This document shows positions 1 to 6,902 of a stretch of DNA of 9,039 bases, in pieces. The stretch comes from an uncultured Cellvibrio sp. (GTDB lineage Bacteria; Pseudomonadota; Gammaproteobacteria; Pseudomonadales; Cellvibrionaceae): the NCBI GenBank assembly GCA_946482345.1, contig CAMLRJ010000104.1, positions 1 through 9,039 on the forward strand, in the 5' to 3' direction. The position numbers were made by a program, and so were the translations under genes. Under the pieces are notes generated by a model. The model saw nothing but the letters and a program-made list of their open reading frames with translations, did no database searches and had not been told where the DNA came from. The first letter of the stretch is position 1; each line of letters starts with the position of its first letter.

Positions 1-1
1 C

Positions 2-283
<282 letters not shown>

Positions 284-293
284 TTTGAAATTT

Positions 294-365
294 GTAGGTT
301 GGGGTACAAACCCCAACATGAGATCTCGATTGAAAAATGTTGTTGGGGTTTGCACCTCAACCTAC
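294..365. repeat. Imperfect inverted repeat in the pheS-pheT gap (REP-like)
   Basis: Two 25-base arms, 294-318 and 341-365, are reverse complements with two mismatches. Each begins or ends with GTAGGTTG/CAACCTAC and carries CCCCAACA or its complement. Each arm is also partly self-complementary (299-304 with 311-316; 342-348 with 355-361 allowing one G-U pair), so the unit can fold as one long hairpin or two small ones. The centre holds the palindrome GAGATCTC (320-327). No T-run follows, so it does not look like a terminator. Small GTAGGTTGGGG-type palindromes occur dispersed in many bacterial genomes, so a mobile REP-like repeat is the likeliest identity. The right arm ends 14 bases before the pheT start codon, so the structure lies in the pheT leader. 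Confidence 0.75.
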
Positions 366-379
366 GGAATAGATGAAAT

Positions 380-2767
380 ATGAAAATAAGTGAATCCTGG
401 TTGCGTGAATGGGTCAATCCTTCCATCACTACCGATGAGTTGGTTGCGCAACTGACTATGGCAGGTCTTGAAATTGATGCAGTGGAATCAATCGCAGGTG
501 ATTTTTCCGGTGTGATTGTGGGTGAAATCGTTGCATGTGAACAACATCCGGATGCCGATAAATTACGCGTCACAAAAGTTGCCGGGTTACCTGATGGTCC
601 CACTCAAGTTGTTTGTGGTGCTGCTAACGCGCGTGTTGGAATCAAAATTCCTTTTGCAACTATTGGTGCAGAATTGCCTGGCGCCGCTGAAACAGATGAA
701 AAATGGCAAATTAAAAAAGCCAAATTACGTGGTGTTGAATCCTTCGGTATGTTGTGTGGGCAAACTGAGTTAAAAGCCGGTGATGATGATTCCGGTTTAT
801 GGGAATTGGCCTCCGATGCACCTGTAGGCAAAAATATTCGTGAATATTTAAATCTCGACGATAAATTATTGGAAGTGGATTTAACGCCTAATCGCAGCGA
901 TTGTTTGAGTGTAAAGGGTGTTGCACGTGAAGTGGGTGTATTAAATCGAATCGCGGTTAAAGCGCCGGTTATCAATTCAGTTACACCAAAAATTCCTGAT
1001 ACATTTCCGGTGAAGCTTTCGGCTGCATCTGCATGTAGTCGTTATGTTGGGCGTGTGATTCGCAATATTGATATTTCCCGTCCAAGCCCTGCATGGTTGC
1101 AAGATAAATTAATTCGTTCGGGGTTGCGTAGTATTGATGCAGTTGTTGATGTGACTAATTATGTGTTGATCGAACTGGGTCAACCCATGCATGCGTTTGA
1201 TCTTAATAAATTGTCAGGCGGTATTGATGTTCGTTTGGCAAAACAGGATGAAAAAATATTGTTACTTGATGGACAGGAAATAAAACTCAATGCTGATACC
1301 TTGGTGATCGCCGATCAAAGTGGCCCTTTGGCGATGGCTGGTGTGATGGGGGGTAAATCCAGTGCGGTGAGTTCGGAAACAAACAATATTTTTCTGGAGA
1401 GTGCATTTTTTAATCCTCTGGCAATCGCCGGGCGTGCACGTTCTTATGGATTACATACTGATTCTTCACATCGTTTTGAGCGCGGTGTCGATTACAATTT
1501 GCAACGTGAAGCCATGGAGCGTGCAACGGAATTGTTGTTGTCGATAGTGGGCGGCGAAGCGGGCCCTGTGATTGAGGTAGTCAATGAATATCTGCCCCAA
1601 ACACGACAAGTGACTTTACGGAAAGCGCGTATCCTTAGCGGCCTAAGCTTGGTCATTGATGATGCGCAGGTTGTGGACATAATGACTCGTCTTGGATTGG
1701 TATTGGTATCACAGGATAATGAAGCTTGGGTCTTTAATGTGCCCAGTTATCGTTTCGATATTTCAATTGAAGCCGATTTGCTTGAGGAACTGGCGAGAGT
1801 TTATGGTTACAACCGTTTGCCAACTCGCGTACTCGCGACACCCATTCAAATTGCGGAGCATCCTGAAGCGGACTTATCGGTTTCTACTTTGAGAGATCAA
1901 TTGATTGCCCGCGGTTATCAGGAGGCAATTACTTTCAGTTTTATCGAACCCAAACTTTCAGCTTTGTTTGACCCCAAGACAGAACCTGTGGTTTTGCGTA
2001 ATCCTATCAGTGCAGATTTGGCCGCTATGCGTACCAGCTTGCTTCCGGGGTTGGTTAGCGTGCTACGTAATAATTTGAATCGCCAACAGGAACGTCTGCG
2101 TTTGTTTGAAACAGGTTTGCGTTTTGTTCCATCCGCGAAGGGATTGGTTCAGGAGCCTTGTTTGGCAGGGTTGATTTATGGCAGCCGCTTTCCTGAATCA
2201 TGGGCAAATCCCAAGGATGAGGTCGATTTCTATGATCTTAAGGGCGATTTGGAATCGCTTTTAGGTTTAACCGGTTTAGGGTATCGCTTTGGATCTGCCA
2301 CGCATGATGCGTTGCATCCTGGTCAGACGGCAGCTATTTATCTGGAAGGTAAGTTTCTGGGTTATGCAGGGGCATTGCATCCCGGCTTGCAACAATCTTT
2401 GGACATCCCTGGAAAGGTCTATTTATTTGAAGTAACTCTGGATCTTCTCACCAGGGCATCTGTGCCAAGCTTCTCCAGCATGTCCAAATTTCCGGAAGTT
2501 CGAAGGGATTTGGCCTTGTTATTGGACAAGCAATTGCCTGTAGATCAACTACTGGAGTCAGTCAAATTCAAAGCAGGTGATTACGTCACAGACTTAAAGG
2601 TCTTTGACGTATATATGGGCAAAGGCATTGATCCACAAAGAAAAAGTGTGGCGATAGGCTTGACCTTTCAGCATCCTTCGCGCACTCTTACGGAAGACGA
2701 AATTAATGCTTCTGTGGATGCAGTAGTCCAACATCTGCAGGAGAAGTATTCAGCTAGCCTTCGCTAG
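380..2767 (+). CDS. pheT: Phenylalanine--tRNA ligase beta subunit
   Basis: The 795-residue product is the usual full length of bacterial PheT. With PheS it forms the heterotetramer that makes Phe-tRNA; the beta subunit binds tRNA and carries the editing site that hydrolyses mischarged Tyr-tRNA-Phe. Domains in order: N-terminal helix [20 protein letters not shown]-type tRNA-binding domain about 39-150 (HPDADKLRV at 57-65); B3/B4 editing domain about 210-390 (GQPMHAFD at 267-274, SHRFERGVD at 363-371); B5 domain about 405-480 ending [11 protein letters not shown]; the inactive synthetase-like core; and a C-terminal FDX-ACB anticodon-binding domain from about 700 ([22 protein letters not shown]). 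Only a weak ribosome site (GGA at 366-368) precedes the ATG, directly after the inverted repeat. ihfA begins 11 bases after the stop, so the two are co-transcribed. Confidence 0.98.
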   Translation: MKISESWLREWVNPSITTDELVAQLTMAGLEIDAVESIAGDFSGVIVGEIVACEQHPDADKLRVTKVAGLPDGPTQVVCGAANARVGIKIPFATIGAELPGAAETDEKWQIKKAKLRGVESFGMLCGQTELKAGDDDSGLWELASDAPVGKNIREYLNLDDKLLEVDLTPNRSDCLSVKGVAREVGVLNRIAVKAPVINSVTPKIPDTFPVKLSAASACSRYVGRVIRNIDISRPSPAWLQDKLIRSGLRSIDAVVDVTNYVLIELGQPMHAFDLNKLSGGIDVRLAKQDEKILLLDGQEIKLNADTLVIADQSGPLAMAGVMGGKSSAVSSETNNIFLESAFFNPLAIAGRARSYGLHTDSSHRFERGVDYNLQREAMERATELLLSIVGGEAGPVIEVVNEYLPQTRQVTLRKARILSGLSLVIDDAQVVDIMTRLGLVLVSQDNEAWVFNVPSYRFDISIEADLLEELARVYGYNRLPTRVLATPIQIAEHPEADLSVSTLRDQLIARGYQEAITFSFIEPKLSALFDPKTEPVVLRNPISADLAAMRTSLLPGLVSVLRNNLNRQQERLRLFETGLRFVPSAKGLVQEPCLAGLIYGSRFPESWANPKDEVDFYDLKGDLESLLGLTGLGYRFGSATHDALHPGQTAAIYLEGKFLGYAGALHPGLQQSLDIPGKVYLFEVTLDLLTRASVPSFSSMSKFPEVRRDLALLLDKQLPVDQLLESVKFKAGDYVTDLKVFDVYMGKGIDPQRKSVAIGLTFQHPSRTLTEDEINASVDAVVQHLQEKYSASLR

Positions 2768-2778
2768 GGATAATAACT

Positions 2779-3087
2779 ATGACTGATGGTGCTCTCACCA
2801 AAGCCGACCTTGCCGAAAAGTTATTTGAGGAACTCGGATTAAACAAGCGAGAAGCCAAAGAACTGGTGGAATTGTTTTTTGAAGAGATTCGTTTTGCTCT
2901 TGAAAATAATGAGGCAGTGAAATTATCCGGCTTTGGTAATTTTGAATTGCGCGACAAAAGCCAGCGTCCTGGGCGAAATCCCAAGACAGGAGAAGAGATT
3001 CCTATCAGTGCGCGCAGAGTTGTTACCTTCAAACCAGGTCAGAAACTTAAGGCAAGAGTAGAAGAGTATGTTGGAACCCAGTCATAA
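2779..3087 (+). CDS. ihfA: Integration host factor alpha subunit
   Basis: A 102-residue HU/IHF-family DNA-bending protein, close to the 99 residues of E. coli IhfA. With IHF-beta it forms a heterodimer that binds specific sites and bends DNA by about 160 degrees, acting in nucleoid structure, recombination and sigma54-type transcription. It opens with the helical dimerisation part ([32 protein letters not shown], residues 6-38 read in pieces), followed by [13 protein letters not shown] and the DNA-intercalating beta-arm [14 protein letters not shown] (63-76), with the arm proline at 68. The alpha-type arm and position after pheT separate it from HU and IHF-beta. The ribosome site AGGGA (2766-2770) overlaps the pheT stop, which suggests translational coupling. 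The last 20 bases overlap the following merR-type gene. In enterobacteria ihfA is also the gene after pheT. Confidence 0.97.
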   Translation: MTDGALTKADLAEKLFEELGLNKREAKELVELFFEEIRFALENNEAVKLSGFGNFELRDKSQRPGRNPKTGEEIPISARRVVTFKPGQKLKARVEEYVGTQS

Positions 3088-3430
3088 CGACGAACTTCCT
3101 GTCATCCCCGGCAAGCGTTACTTTACTATTGGTGAAGTGAGTGAGTTGTGTGCTGTAAAACCGCATGTTTTGCGTTATTGGGAACAAGAATTTCCTCAGC
3201 TCAAACCTGTCAAACGCCGGGGCAACCGTCGTTACTATCAGCGTCAGGATGTGCTCACCATTCGCCAGATTCGAAGCTTGCTTTATGATCAGGGCTTCAC
3301 TATTGGTGGTGCGAGATTACAGATGACCAGTGAGTCTGATTCAACAACCAATGATTCAAAATTGAATCAACTTGTTGGTCAAATGATCAGTGAACTTGAA
3401 CAACTGCTTAAATTACTTTCCAGTCGATAG
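3068..3430 (+). CDS. MerR-family transcriptional regulator (ihfA-linked type)
   Basis: A 120-residue protein with an N-terminal MerR winged helix: [26 protein letters not shown] (about 19-43) is the helix-turn-helix with the family's R-Y-W-E motif, and [13 protein letters not shown] (50-62) is the wing. Residues about 98-118 ([19 protein letters not shown]) form a short amphipathic helix, probably the dimer coiled coil. There is no C-terminal effector domain and no metal-binding cysteine pair, so it is not a metal sensor of the MerR/CueR kind. Small MerR proteins of this type follow ihfA in many gammaproteobacteria; I know of no established target. It starts inside the ihfA end (20-base overlap); AAGAG at 3054-3058 is the likely ribosome site. 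Family call is firm, function unknown. Confidence 0.93.
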   Translation: MLEPSHNDELPVIPGKRYFTIGEVSELCAVKPHVLRYWEQEFPQLKPVKRRGNRRYYQRQDVLTIRQIRSLLYDQGFTIGGARLQMTSESDSTTNDSKLNQLVGQMISELEQLLKLLSSR

Positions 3431-3438
3431 CTCAATCT

Positions 3439-3474
3439 ACCTTTAAAAATTATTGATAATTTTTAAAGGTTTTT
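3439..3474 (+). terminator. Rho-independent terminator after the pheST-ihfA-merR operon
   Basis: A perfect 15-bp stem (3439-3453 with 3456-3470, arms beginning ACCTTTAAAA) with only TG between the arms is followed by TTTT (3471-3474). In RNA some inner pairs must open to form a loop. The stem is AT-rich, so it may be a moderate terminator, but its place 9 bases after the merR stop fits. On the other strand it is also a hairpin but without a gene to end. Confidence 0.75.
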
Positions 3475-3513
3475 CCGCTAGAAAATCCTGCAATAACACA
3501 GTTGAATGTTTGC

Positions 3514-3541
3514 TTGCAAAGGCGATTTTTTCGGGTATTAT
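3514..3541 (+). promoter_or_regulatory. Promoter of the tRNA-Pro gene, stringent type
   Basis: A -10 box TATTAT (3536-3541) lies 16 bases after a TTGCAA -35-like box (3514-3519). It is followed immediately by a GC-rich discriminator GCCCGTCC (3542-3549), the pattern of stable-RNA promoters under ppGpp/DksA control. Transcription would start near 3548-3550, about 22 bases before the mature tRNA. Box assignment is by eye. Confidence 0.65.
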
Positions 3542-3571
3542 GCCCGTCCTTTCAGTCACATAGCTGAATAT

Positions 3572-3648
3572 CGGAGCGTAGCGCAGCCAGGTAGCGCACC
3601 ATACTGGGGGTGTGGGGGTCGTGGGTTCAAATCCCGCCGTTCCGACCA
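3572..3648 (+). tRNA. tRNA-Pro (anticodon GGG)
   Basis: A complete 77-base cloverleaf reads proline codons CCC/CCU. The acceptor stem CGGAGCG (3572-3578) pairs with CGTTCCG (3638-3644) with one G-U. The D stem is GCGC/GCGC (3581-3584, 3594-3597). The anticodon stem CCATA/TGTGG (3599-3603, 3611-3615) encloses the loop CTGGGGG with anticodon GGG at 3606-3608 and G37. The T arm is GTGGG-TTCAAAT-CCCGC (3621-3637). The discriminator is A3645 and CCA (3646-3648) is encoded. The C1-G72 pair is typical of bacterial tRNA-Pro, and the sequence closely resembles E. coli proL as I recall it. A tRNA-Pro after the pheST-ihfA-merR group also occurs in Pseudomonas. There is no clear T-run terminator after it before the next gene. 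Confidence 0.96.
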
Positions 3649-3706
3649 AAAAATAATAACTTGCATATGGATCCAGCTTGAATTCCTTTTGTGAGTCTTC
3701 CTGTTT

Positions 3707-3729
3707 TACATCCGGTTTGCCTGGATGTA
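3707..3729 (+). promoter_or_regulatory. Leader hairpin upstream of the SapC gene
   Basis: TACATCC (3707-3713) pairs perfectly with GGATGTA (3723-3729). Inside it GG (3714-3715) pairs with CC (3720-3721) around the loop TTTG, with T3722 bulged. The hairpin ends 11 bases before the ribosome site GAGAGG (3741-3746). It has no following T-run, so it is not a standard terminator. It may shape the mRNA leader or protect or process the 3' side of a tRNA read-through transcript. The pairing is seen directly; any function is inferred. Confidence 0.5.
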
Positions 3730-3753
3730 GTCATTAATACGAGAGGTCTTTTT

Positions 3754-4497
3754 GTGGCTAAACAACTCATGATTTACGACAATATCCAGCCTTTATCTTC
3801 GGACGCTCATCGTAATTGGTCCGTCTCTGTTGAGGGGTACCAGTTTGCATCTTCACTTATATCTGCACCTTTGGTGGCTACGGAAGTTATCCCGGCCGCA
3901 CAGGAATTCCCTGTTGTGTTTTCGAAAGTGAAGGATAAGGATGGTGAATATATGCCGCTGGCAATAATGGGATTGCGAGAAGGCGAAAATTTATTGATTG
4001 GTGACGATGGTCGTATGTCAACTCGCTATGTTCCAGGGTTCATTCGTCGCTATCCCTTTATGGTAGGTGCTGGTCAAGGGGACAACATGTTGGTGGGGAT
4101 AGATGTTGACAGCCCCGCTGTTATCAAAGACGGCACCAAAGGGCAGAAGCTATTTACTGAGCAAGGTGAGCAAACACAGTATTTGAAGGATGTCATAGCG
4201 TTTGTTACGGATTACCAATACCGTTCGGATGTTGTGAGTGTTTTCTGTCGTCGTTTACACGAGCTTGATCTTCTTGAACCTATGTCTGCAAACATCACAG
4301 TAGGTGGTGAATCGGGCGCCAACATTAATCTGCGAGGGTTTTATGTTGTGAGTAAGGAGAAATTAAAGGCTTTGGGCGACGAAAATATTTTGGATCTATT
4401 TAAAAAGGATGGGCTTGAGTTGATCTACGCTCATTTGATGTCTTTAGGTAACATGAACCGATTGATGCAAAAAGTCGCCGAAAAAATCCGTCAGTAA
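3754..4497 (+). CDS. SapC-family protein
   Basis: A 247-residue protein that I recognise as SapC family (Pfam SapC, PF07277) from its overall pattern: an N-terminal segment with H-x-x-W (SSDAHRNWSV), a central PVVFSK...YMPLAIMGLREGENL strand region, RYVPGFIRRYPF, and a C-terminal MSANITV...NLRGFYVVSKEKL followed by an LIYAHLMSLGNMNRL helix. No signal peptide, membrane segment or known catalytic motif is visible, and the biochemical role of the family is not established. SapC genes in related bacteria often sit beside tryptophan-halogenase-like genes and TonB-dependent receptors; neither is here. I chose GTG 3754 because GAGAGG (3741-3746) lies 7 bases ahead. An in-frame GTG at 3691 has no ribosome site and would make the leader hairpin coding. 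Confidence 0.85.
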   Translation: MAKQLMIYDNIQPLSSDAHRNWSVSVEGYQFASSLISAPLVATEVIPAAQEFPVVFSKVKDKDGEYMPLAIMGLREGENLLIGDDGRMSTRYVPGFIRRYPFMVGAGQGDNMLVGIDVDSPAVIKDGTKGQKLFTEQGEQTQYLKDVIAFVTDYQYRSDVVSVFCRRLHELDLLEPMSANITVGGESGANINLRGFYVVSKEKLKALGDENILDLFKKDGLELIYAHLMSLGNMNRLMQKVAEKIRQ

Positions 4498-4522
4498 TCA
4501 TCTTGGTGATTGCGCAAAAAAT

Positions 4523-4545
4523 AAGCCGGGGGAAGCCCGGCTTTT
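4523..4545 (+). terminator. Terminator of the SapC gene
   Basis: An 8-bp perfect stem, AAGCCGGG (4523-4530) with CCCGGCTT (4536-4543), loop GGAAG, runs into TT-ATTT. It lies 25 bases after the stop codon. An A-run just upstream (4516-4521) means the same hairpin could also stop transcription coming from the other strand. Confidence 0.88.
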
Positions 4546-4558
4546 ATTTGGGGGAAAT

Positions 4559-4580
4559 AAAATCGGATTGCTCCGATTTT
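4559..4580 (-). terminator. Terminator of the hibernation-factor gene
   Basis: A perfect 9-bp stem, AAAATCGGA (4559-4567) with TCCGATTTT (4572-4580), encloses the loop TTGC. Read on the minus strand it begins 8 bases after the stop codon and its 3' arm ends in TTTT-ATTT. Together with the hairpin at 4523-4545 it forms a back-to-back pair that insulates the two convergent genes. Confidence 0.82.
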
Positions 4581-4588
4581 GGGGCCAG

Positions 4589-4903
4589 CTAACGCATGCT
4601 GCGTTGCCGAGATGTCAGTTCCTTCACTTTACGTTCTGCGGTATAGAACGCGTCCCTAACAGCGATATGAATAGATTCGTCATCCTGAGTTACGGCGAAC
4701 GGATGTCCCTTTATATCCAGTTCGATAGAGGCTCTGTATTGTTTACCTTTGTGCTTGTGGTTGTGAGGGGCGTCAAGAACGACGCGGCTTCTAAGTATTT
4801 GGTCTGAGTAACGGCTCAGTTTTGCCAGTTTCTTGGCGATAATCTCGTTAAGTGCAGCAGAAGAATCCAGATCACGGTATACAACGTCTACAGCAGGTTT
4901 CAT
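4589..4903 (-). CDS. HPF/RaiA-family ribosome hibernation factor
   Basis: A 104-residue protein of the HPF/RaiA (sigma54 modulation protein/S30EA) family, which binds the decoding region of the 30S subunit and, depending on the member, promotes inactive 100S dimers or keeps 70S ribosomes idle in stationary phase and stress. The beta-alpha-beta-beta-beta-alpha fold can be followed: VDVVYRDLDSSAALNEIIAKKLAKLSRY, then SRVVLDAPHNHKHKGKQYRASIELDIKGHPFAVTQ in pieces, and the final helix DESIHIAVRDAFYTAERKVKEL. It is short and lacks the C-terminal dimerisation domain of long HPF. Two ATG codons are adjacent (4906 and 4903); I chose the second because AAGGAG (4916-4911) is then 7 bases away instead of 4. 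A TTG at 4954 is in frame but lies before that ribosome site. A basic, histidine-rich loop (HNHKHKGK) stands out. HPF versus RaiA cannot be settled by eye. Confidence 0.88.
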   Translation of the reverse strand: MKPAVDVVYRDLDSSAALNEIIAKKLAKLSRYSDQILRSRVVLDAPHNHKHKGKQYRASIELDIKGHPFAVTQDDESIHIAVRDAFYTAERKVKELTSRQRSMR

Positions 4904-4906
4904 CAT

Positions 4907-5254
4907 AAGACTCCTTAGTATCAATTGTCTTGAGTTGGCATTTATTCTAGGCAATTTTTCATTCGAATAGTTCCAAAGCTCAGTGTCTATATTGCTACGC
5001 CCAAATAAAATTTCAAGAAGTTATTTTGCATCGTTAATATCTTTTTGCTCTCTATTTAGAATTTAATGTGCTAACTGGAACTAATGTTTTTCTTAATCAT
5101 TTGATCCTTCAGGTTTATTTGAATATAGGCCTGGGTTTTGCAGACTGCTGTCTAAATATTGTTTTTAATTATAAAAAATTCTTATTTGTGCGCCATGTGT
5201 TTTGCTTGAAGATTGACCTGTCACTTTAAGTAATAAAATCTTGTTACCAATCCC
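4907..5254. other. AT-rich gap between divergent hpf-type gene and ibpA
   Basis: No coding region is credible here. The minus-strand half holds the leader of the hibernation-factor gene; TTTCAAG at 5011-5017 (CTTGAAA on the minus strand) with ATATTGCT at 4989-4996 resembles a sigma32 promoter for it, with a perfect -35 but a -10 matching only about 5 of 8. On the plus side TTGACC (5213-5218) and TAAAAT (5234-5239) could be a sigma70 promoter with a short 15-base spacer. I see no strong hairpin or repeat in the rest. Confidence 0.5.
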
Positions 5255-5282
5255 CTTGAATTATTTTTCTTTGCCAACATAT
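5255..5282 (+). promoter_or_regulatory. Sigma32-like heat-shock promoter of ibpA
   Basis: CTTGAAT (5255-5261) matches six of seven positions of the sigma32 -35 consensus CTTGAAA. The sequence CAACATAT (5275-5282) matches about six of eight positions of CCCCATNT. The transcript would begin near 5289, giving a 75-base leader. The gene, a small heat-shock protein, is a classic sigma32 target, which supports the reading. Confidence 0.6.
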
Positions 5283-5297
5283 CTCCTCTGAGTGCTC

Positions 5298-5363
5298 AAT
5301 GAGGCTCATTAACAGGTGCCATAAACATGGTATTTAAATATTGCTCCCTATGAGGATATTGAT
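5298..5363 (+). promoter_or_regulatory. ROSE-like RNA thermometer in the ibpA leader
   Basis: The ribosome site GAGGA (5352-5356) is locked in a hairpin: 5337-5342 pairs with 5355-5360, G5343 is left bulged, and 5344-5346 pairs with 5352-5354, around the loop CCTAT. The 5' arm contains TTGCT (5341-5345), the U(U/C)GCU anti-Shine-Dalgarno signature of ROSE thermometers, with the characteristic bulged G and U-G pair. Upstream are a second hairpin (5317-5322 with 5327-5332, loop AAAC) and a weaker one (5298-5302 with 5306-5310), giving the multi-hairpin layout of ROSE leaders. ROSE elements are established in the 5' leaders of ibpA-type genes in proteobacteria: at normal temperature the site is closed, and on heating it melts and lets translation start. 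The melting behaviour here is inferred. Confidence 0.85.
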
Positions 5364-5834
5364 ATGCGTAATTTTGATTTTTCTCCTTTTTATCGTTCTG
5401 CAATTGGTTTTGATCGTATGGCAAGTTTGTTGGATAGTTTATCCCGTACTGAACAAAATCAACCCGCTTATCCACCATACAATATTGAATTAACTGGTGA
5501 AGATAAATATCGAATTACTATGGCTGTTGCCGGTTTTGATGCGTCCGAAATTTCTATAGAAGTCAATCAAAATCTGCTGACAGTTTCTGCCAATAAACCT
5601 GGTGACGCGCAAGAAAAAACTTATTTGTACCATGGTATAGCTGCACGAAGTTTTGAGCGTAAATTCCAGTTGGCTGATCATGTTCAGGTGCAAAGTGCTA
5701 ACTATCACAATGGTTTGTTGCATATTGATTTGCAGCGAATTATTCCGGAATCACTGAAGCCTCGAAATATTCCAATTACTGTGAATTCTTCAGTGAATGT
5801 GCTGTCGCATAAGAATGATGCGCAAGCTGCTTGA
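5364..5834 (+). CDS. ibpA: Small heat-shock protein IbpA (Hsp20 family)
   Basis: A 156-residue alpha-crystallin-type chaperone, slightly longer than E. coli IbpA (137). It binds unfolding proteins in the cytoplasm without ATP and holds them for refolding by DnaK and ClpB. The N-terminus MRNFDFSPFYRSAIGFDRM is nearly that of IbpA. The alpha-crystallin domain spans about 37-127 with PPYNIELTGEDKYRITMAVAGF, TYLYHGIAARSFERKFQL (87-104 region) and the GLLHIDL strand (117-123). The C-terminal tail carries the I-x-I anchor motif IPI (136-138), followed by a tail of about 18 residues that is the extra length. GAGGA (5352-5356) sits 7 bases from the ATG but inside a thermometer hairpin, so expression is probably controlled both by a heat-shock promoter and by RNA melting. 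It stands alone, with no second ibp gene beside it. Confidence 0.96.
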   Translation: MRNFDFSPFYRSAIGFDRMASLLDSLSRTEQNQPAYPPYNIELTGEDKYRITMAVAGFDASEISIEVNQNLLTVSANKPGDAQEKTYLYHGIAARSFERKFQLADHVQVQSANYHNGLLHIDLQRIIPESLKPRNIPITVNSSVNVLSHKNDAQAA

Positions 5835-5858
5835 TAGCTGTTTTAGTACGGGATTTAC

Positions 5859-5884
5859 GAATGCCCGGTTATCCGGGCATTTTC
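5859..5884 (+). terminator. Terminator of ibpA, at the end of the convergent araC-type gene
   Basis: AATGCCCGG (5860-5868) pairs perfectly with CCGGGCATT (5873-5881) around TTAT, with a short T-run (5880-5883). It lies 25 bases after ibpA and abuts the stop codon of the gene on the other strand (5883-5885), for which it may also act, although that side lacks a T-run. Confidence 0.82.
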
Positions 5885-6875
5885 ATATCTGTGGTTGGAA
5901 TAATTTTGCTCTGACAGTTTTTCGATAAGCCATTGGTGTTGTGTGCAAATGTTTTTTAAAAAGACTGGTGAAATAGCTGGAGTCGGGGCAGCCTATTTGA
6001 TCGGCTATTTCGTTAATCGCGAGGTTGGTGTTTTGTAACAAATCACGGGCTGCGTTAATACGAATTTTTTGCAAATAATCATTGGGTGTTTGATCCAGTG
6101 CATTTTTAAATCGTCGATTTAAACTGCGTATGCTCAAGTCAAATTGTTTTGCCAATTCTGAAAAATTTATTGTTTGATAGTAATAAGATTCCATCCAGTT
6201 TTGAATTTGAATAACAGTCTCGTCCGGGTGTGGTTTTTGTAATCGATCAAAATAAGCACTTTTGTCATAAGATTTTCTAATTTCATGTGAAAAATGCTTT
6301 TCAACATGCTGTGCAATTTGTGTGGAAAAAAATTGACTGATGAAATGCACAGTCAAATCTGCTAATGAATTTACACTGGCTGCGCAGTAAATATTTTTTG
6401 CTTGCGTAATAAAATATTCGTGTTTGAGTTGTATGGCAGGGTAATATTTTTTGAATTGTTCAAAGTAATACCAATGTGTAGTTGCTACTTTTCCATCCAG
6501 TAATCCCGCTTCTGCTAAAAAGCACACTCCTGTACCAACAGCACTGATTGATGTTCCGGTTTGGTGCAAATTTTGTAGCCATGTAATGACTTCACGATTG
6601 TTCTGAATTGTAGGGCGCGGATTACGCCAAAGCCCGGGTAAATAGAGCAGATCCAAATGTGGCATTTGGTTTATGTGTTTGTCTGCGACAAGTGATATGC
6701 CCGTTTGTGTTTTGATGGGAGTGAGTTGTGTTGCCAGTGTGTTGATCTGTAGAAGTGGCTGTTGCGACTTGTGCTGCCGGTTTGCCACACTTTGTGCTGC
6801 CAATAGCATTTCCATTGGCAGGGTTGCACTGGTCGCCAGCATCTTATCGCAGAGTAAAAAACCTACTTTTAGCAT
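5883..6875 (-). CDS. AraC-family regulator with DJ-1/PfpI-like domain (GlxA type)
   Basis: A 330-residue protein with two parts. Residues about 2-185 form a DJ-1/PfpI (class I glutamine amidotransferase-like) domain: KVGFLLCDKMLATSATLPMEML at the N-terminus, LDLLYLPGLW, and the nucleophile-elbow region SAVGTGVCFLAEAGLLDGK followed by ATTHW. Residues about 220-325 form the AraC DNA-binding domain with two helix-turn-helix motifs (FSELAKQFDLSIRSLNRRFK, 238-257; INEIADQIGCPDSSYFTSLF, 287-306). The usual elbow cysteine is Gly114 here, so the domain is probably a ligand sensor, not an enzyme. Such GlxA/FtrA-like proteins are transcription activators; the ligand cannot be told. GGGAAA (6886-6881) is a modest ribosome site. 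The gene converges on ibpA and is divergent from fabY, with possible operator repeats between. Confidence 0.92.
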   Translation of the reverse strand: MLKVGFLLCDKMLATSATLPMEMLLAAQSVANRQHKSQQPLLQINTLATQLTPIKTQTGISLVADKHINQMPHLDLLYLPGLWRNPRPTIQNNREVITWLQNLHQTGTSISAVGTGVCFLAEAGLLDGKVATTHWYYFEQFKKYYPAIQLKHEYFITQAKNIYCAASVNSLADLTVHFISQFFSTQIAQHVEKHFSHEIRKSYDKSAYFDRLQKPHPDETVIQIQNWMESYYYQTINFSELAKQFDLSIRSLNRRFKNALDQTPNDYLQKIRINAARDLLQNTNLAINEIADQIGCPDSSYFTSLFKKHLHTTPMAYRKTVRAKLFQPQI

Positions 6876-6902
6876 ATTAGTTTCCCGATCTGTTAAAACA
6901 TA

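Noticed and set aside
3664..3685. CATATG, GGATCC and GAATTC within 22 bases, looking like a cloning polylinker
   Set aside because: The flanks are continuous AT-rich chromosomal sequence, the spacing is not that of a vector I know, and there are no vector genes. Chance is the simplest reading.
3691..3753. N-terminal extension of the SapC protein from GTG 3691
   Set aside because: It has no ribosome site and would run through the leader hairpin; GTG 3754 has a well-spaced GAGAGG.
4568..4807. 79-codon plus-strand frame opposite the hibernation-factor gene
   Set aside because: It starts within a terminator hairpin and is antisense to a well-recognised protein.
4904..4954. N-terminal extension of the hibernation factor from TTG 4954
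   Set aside because: The AAGGAG ribosome site lies inside this stretch, and the family fold begins after the ATG pair at 4906/4903.
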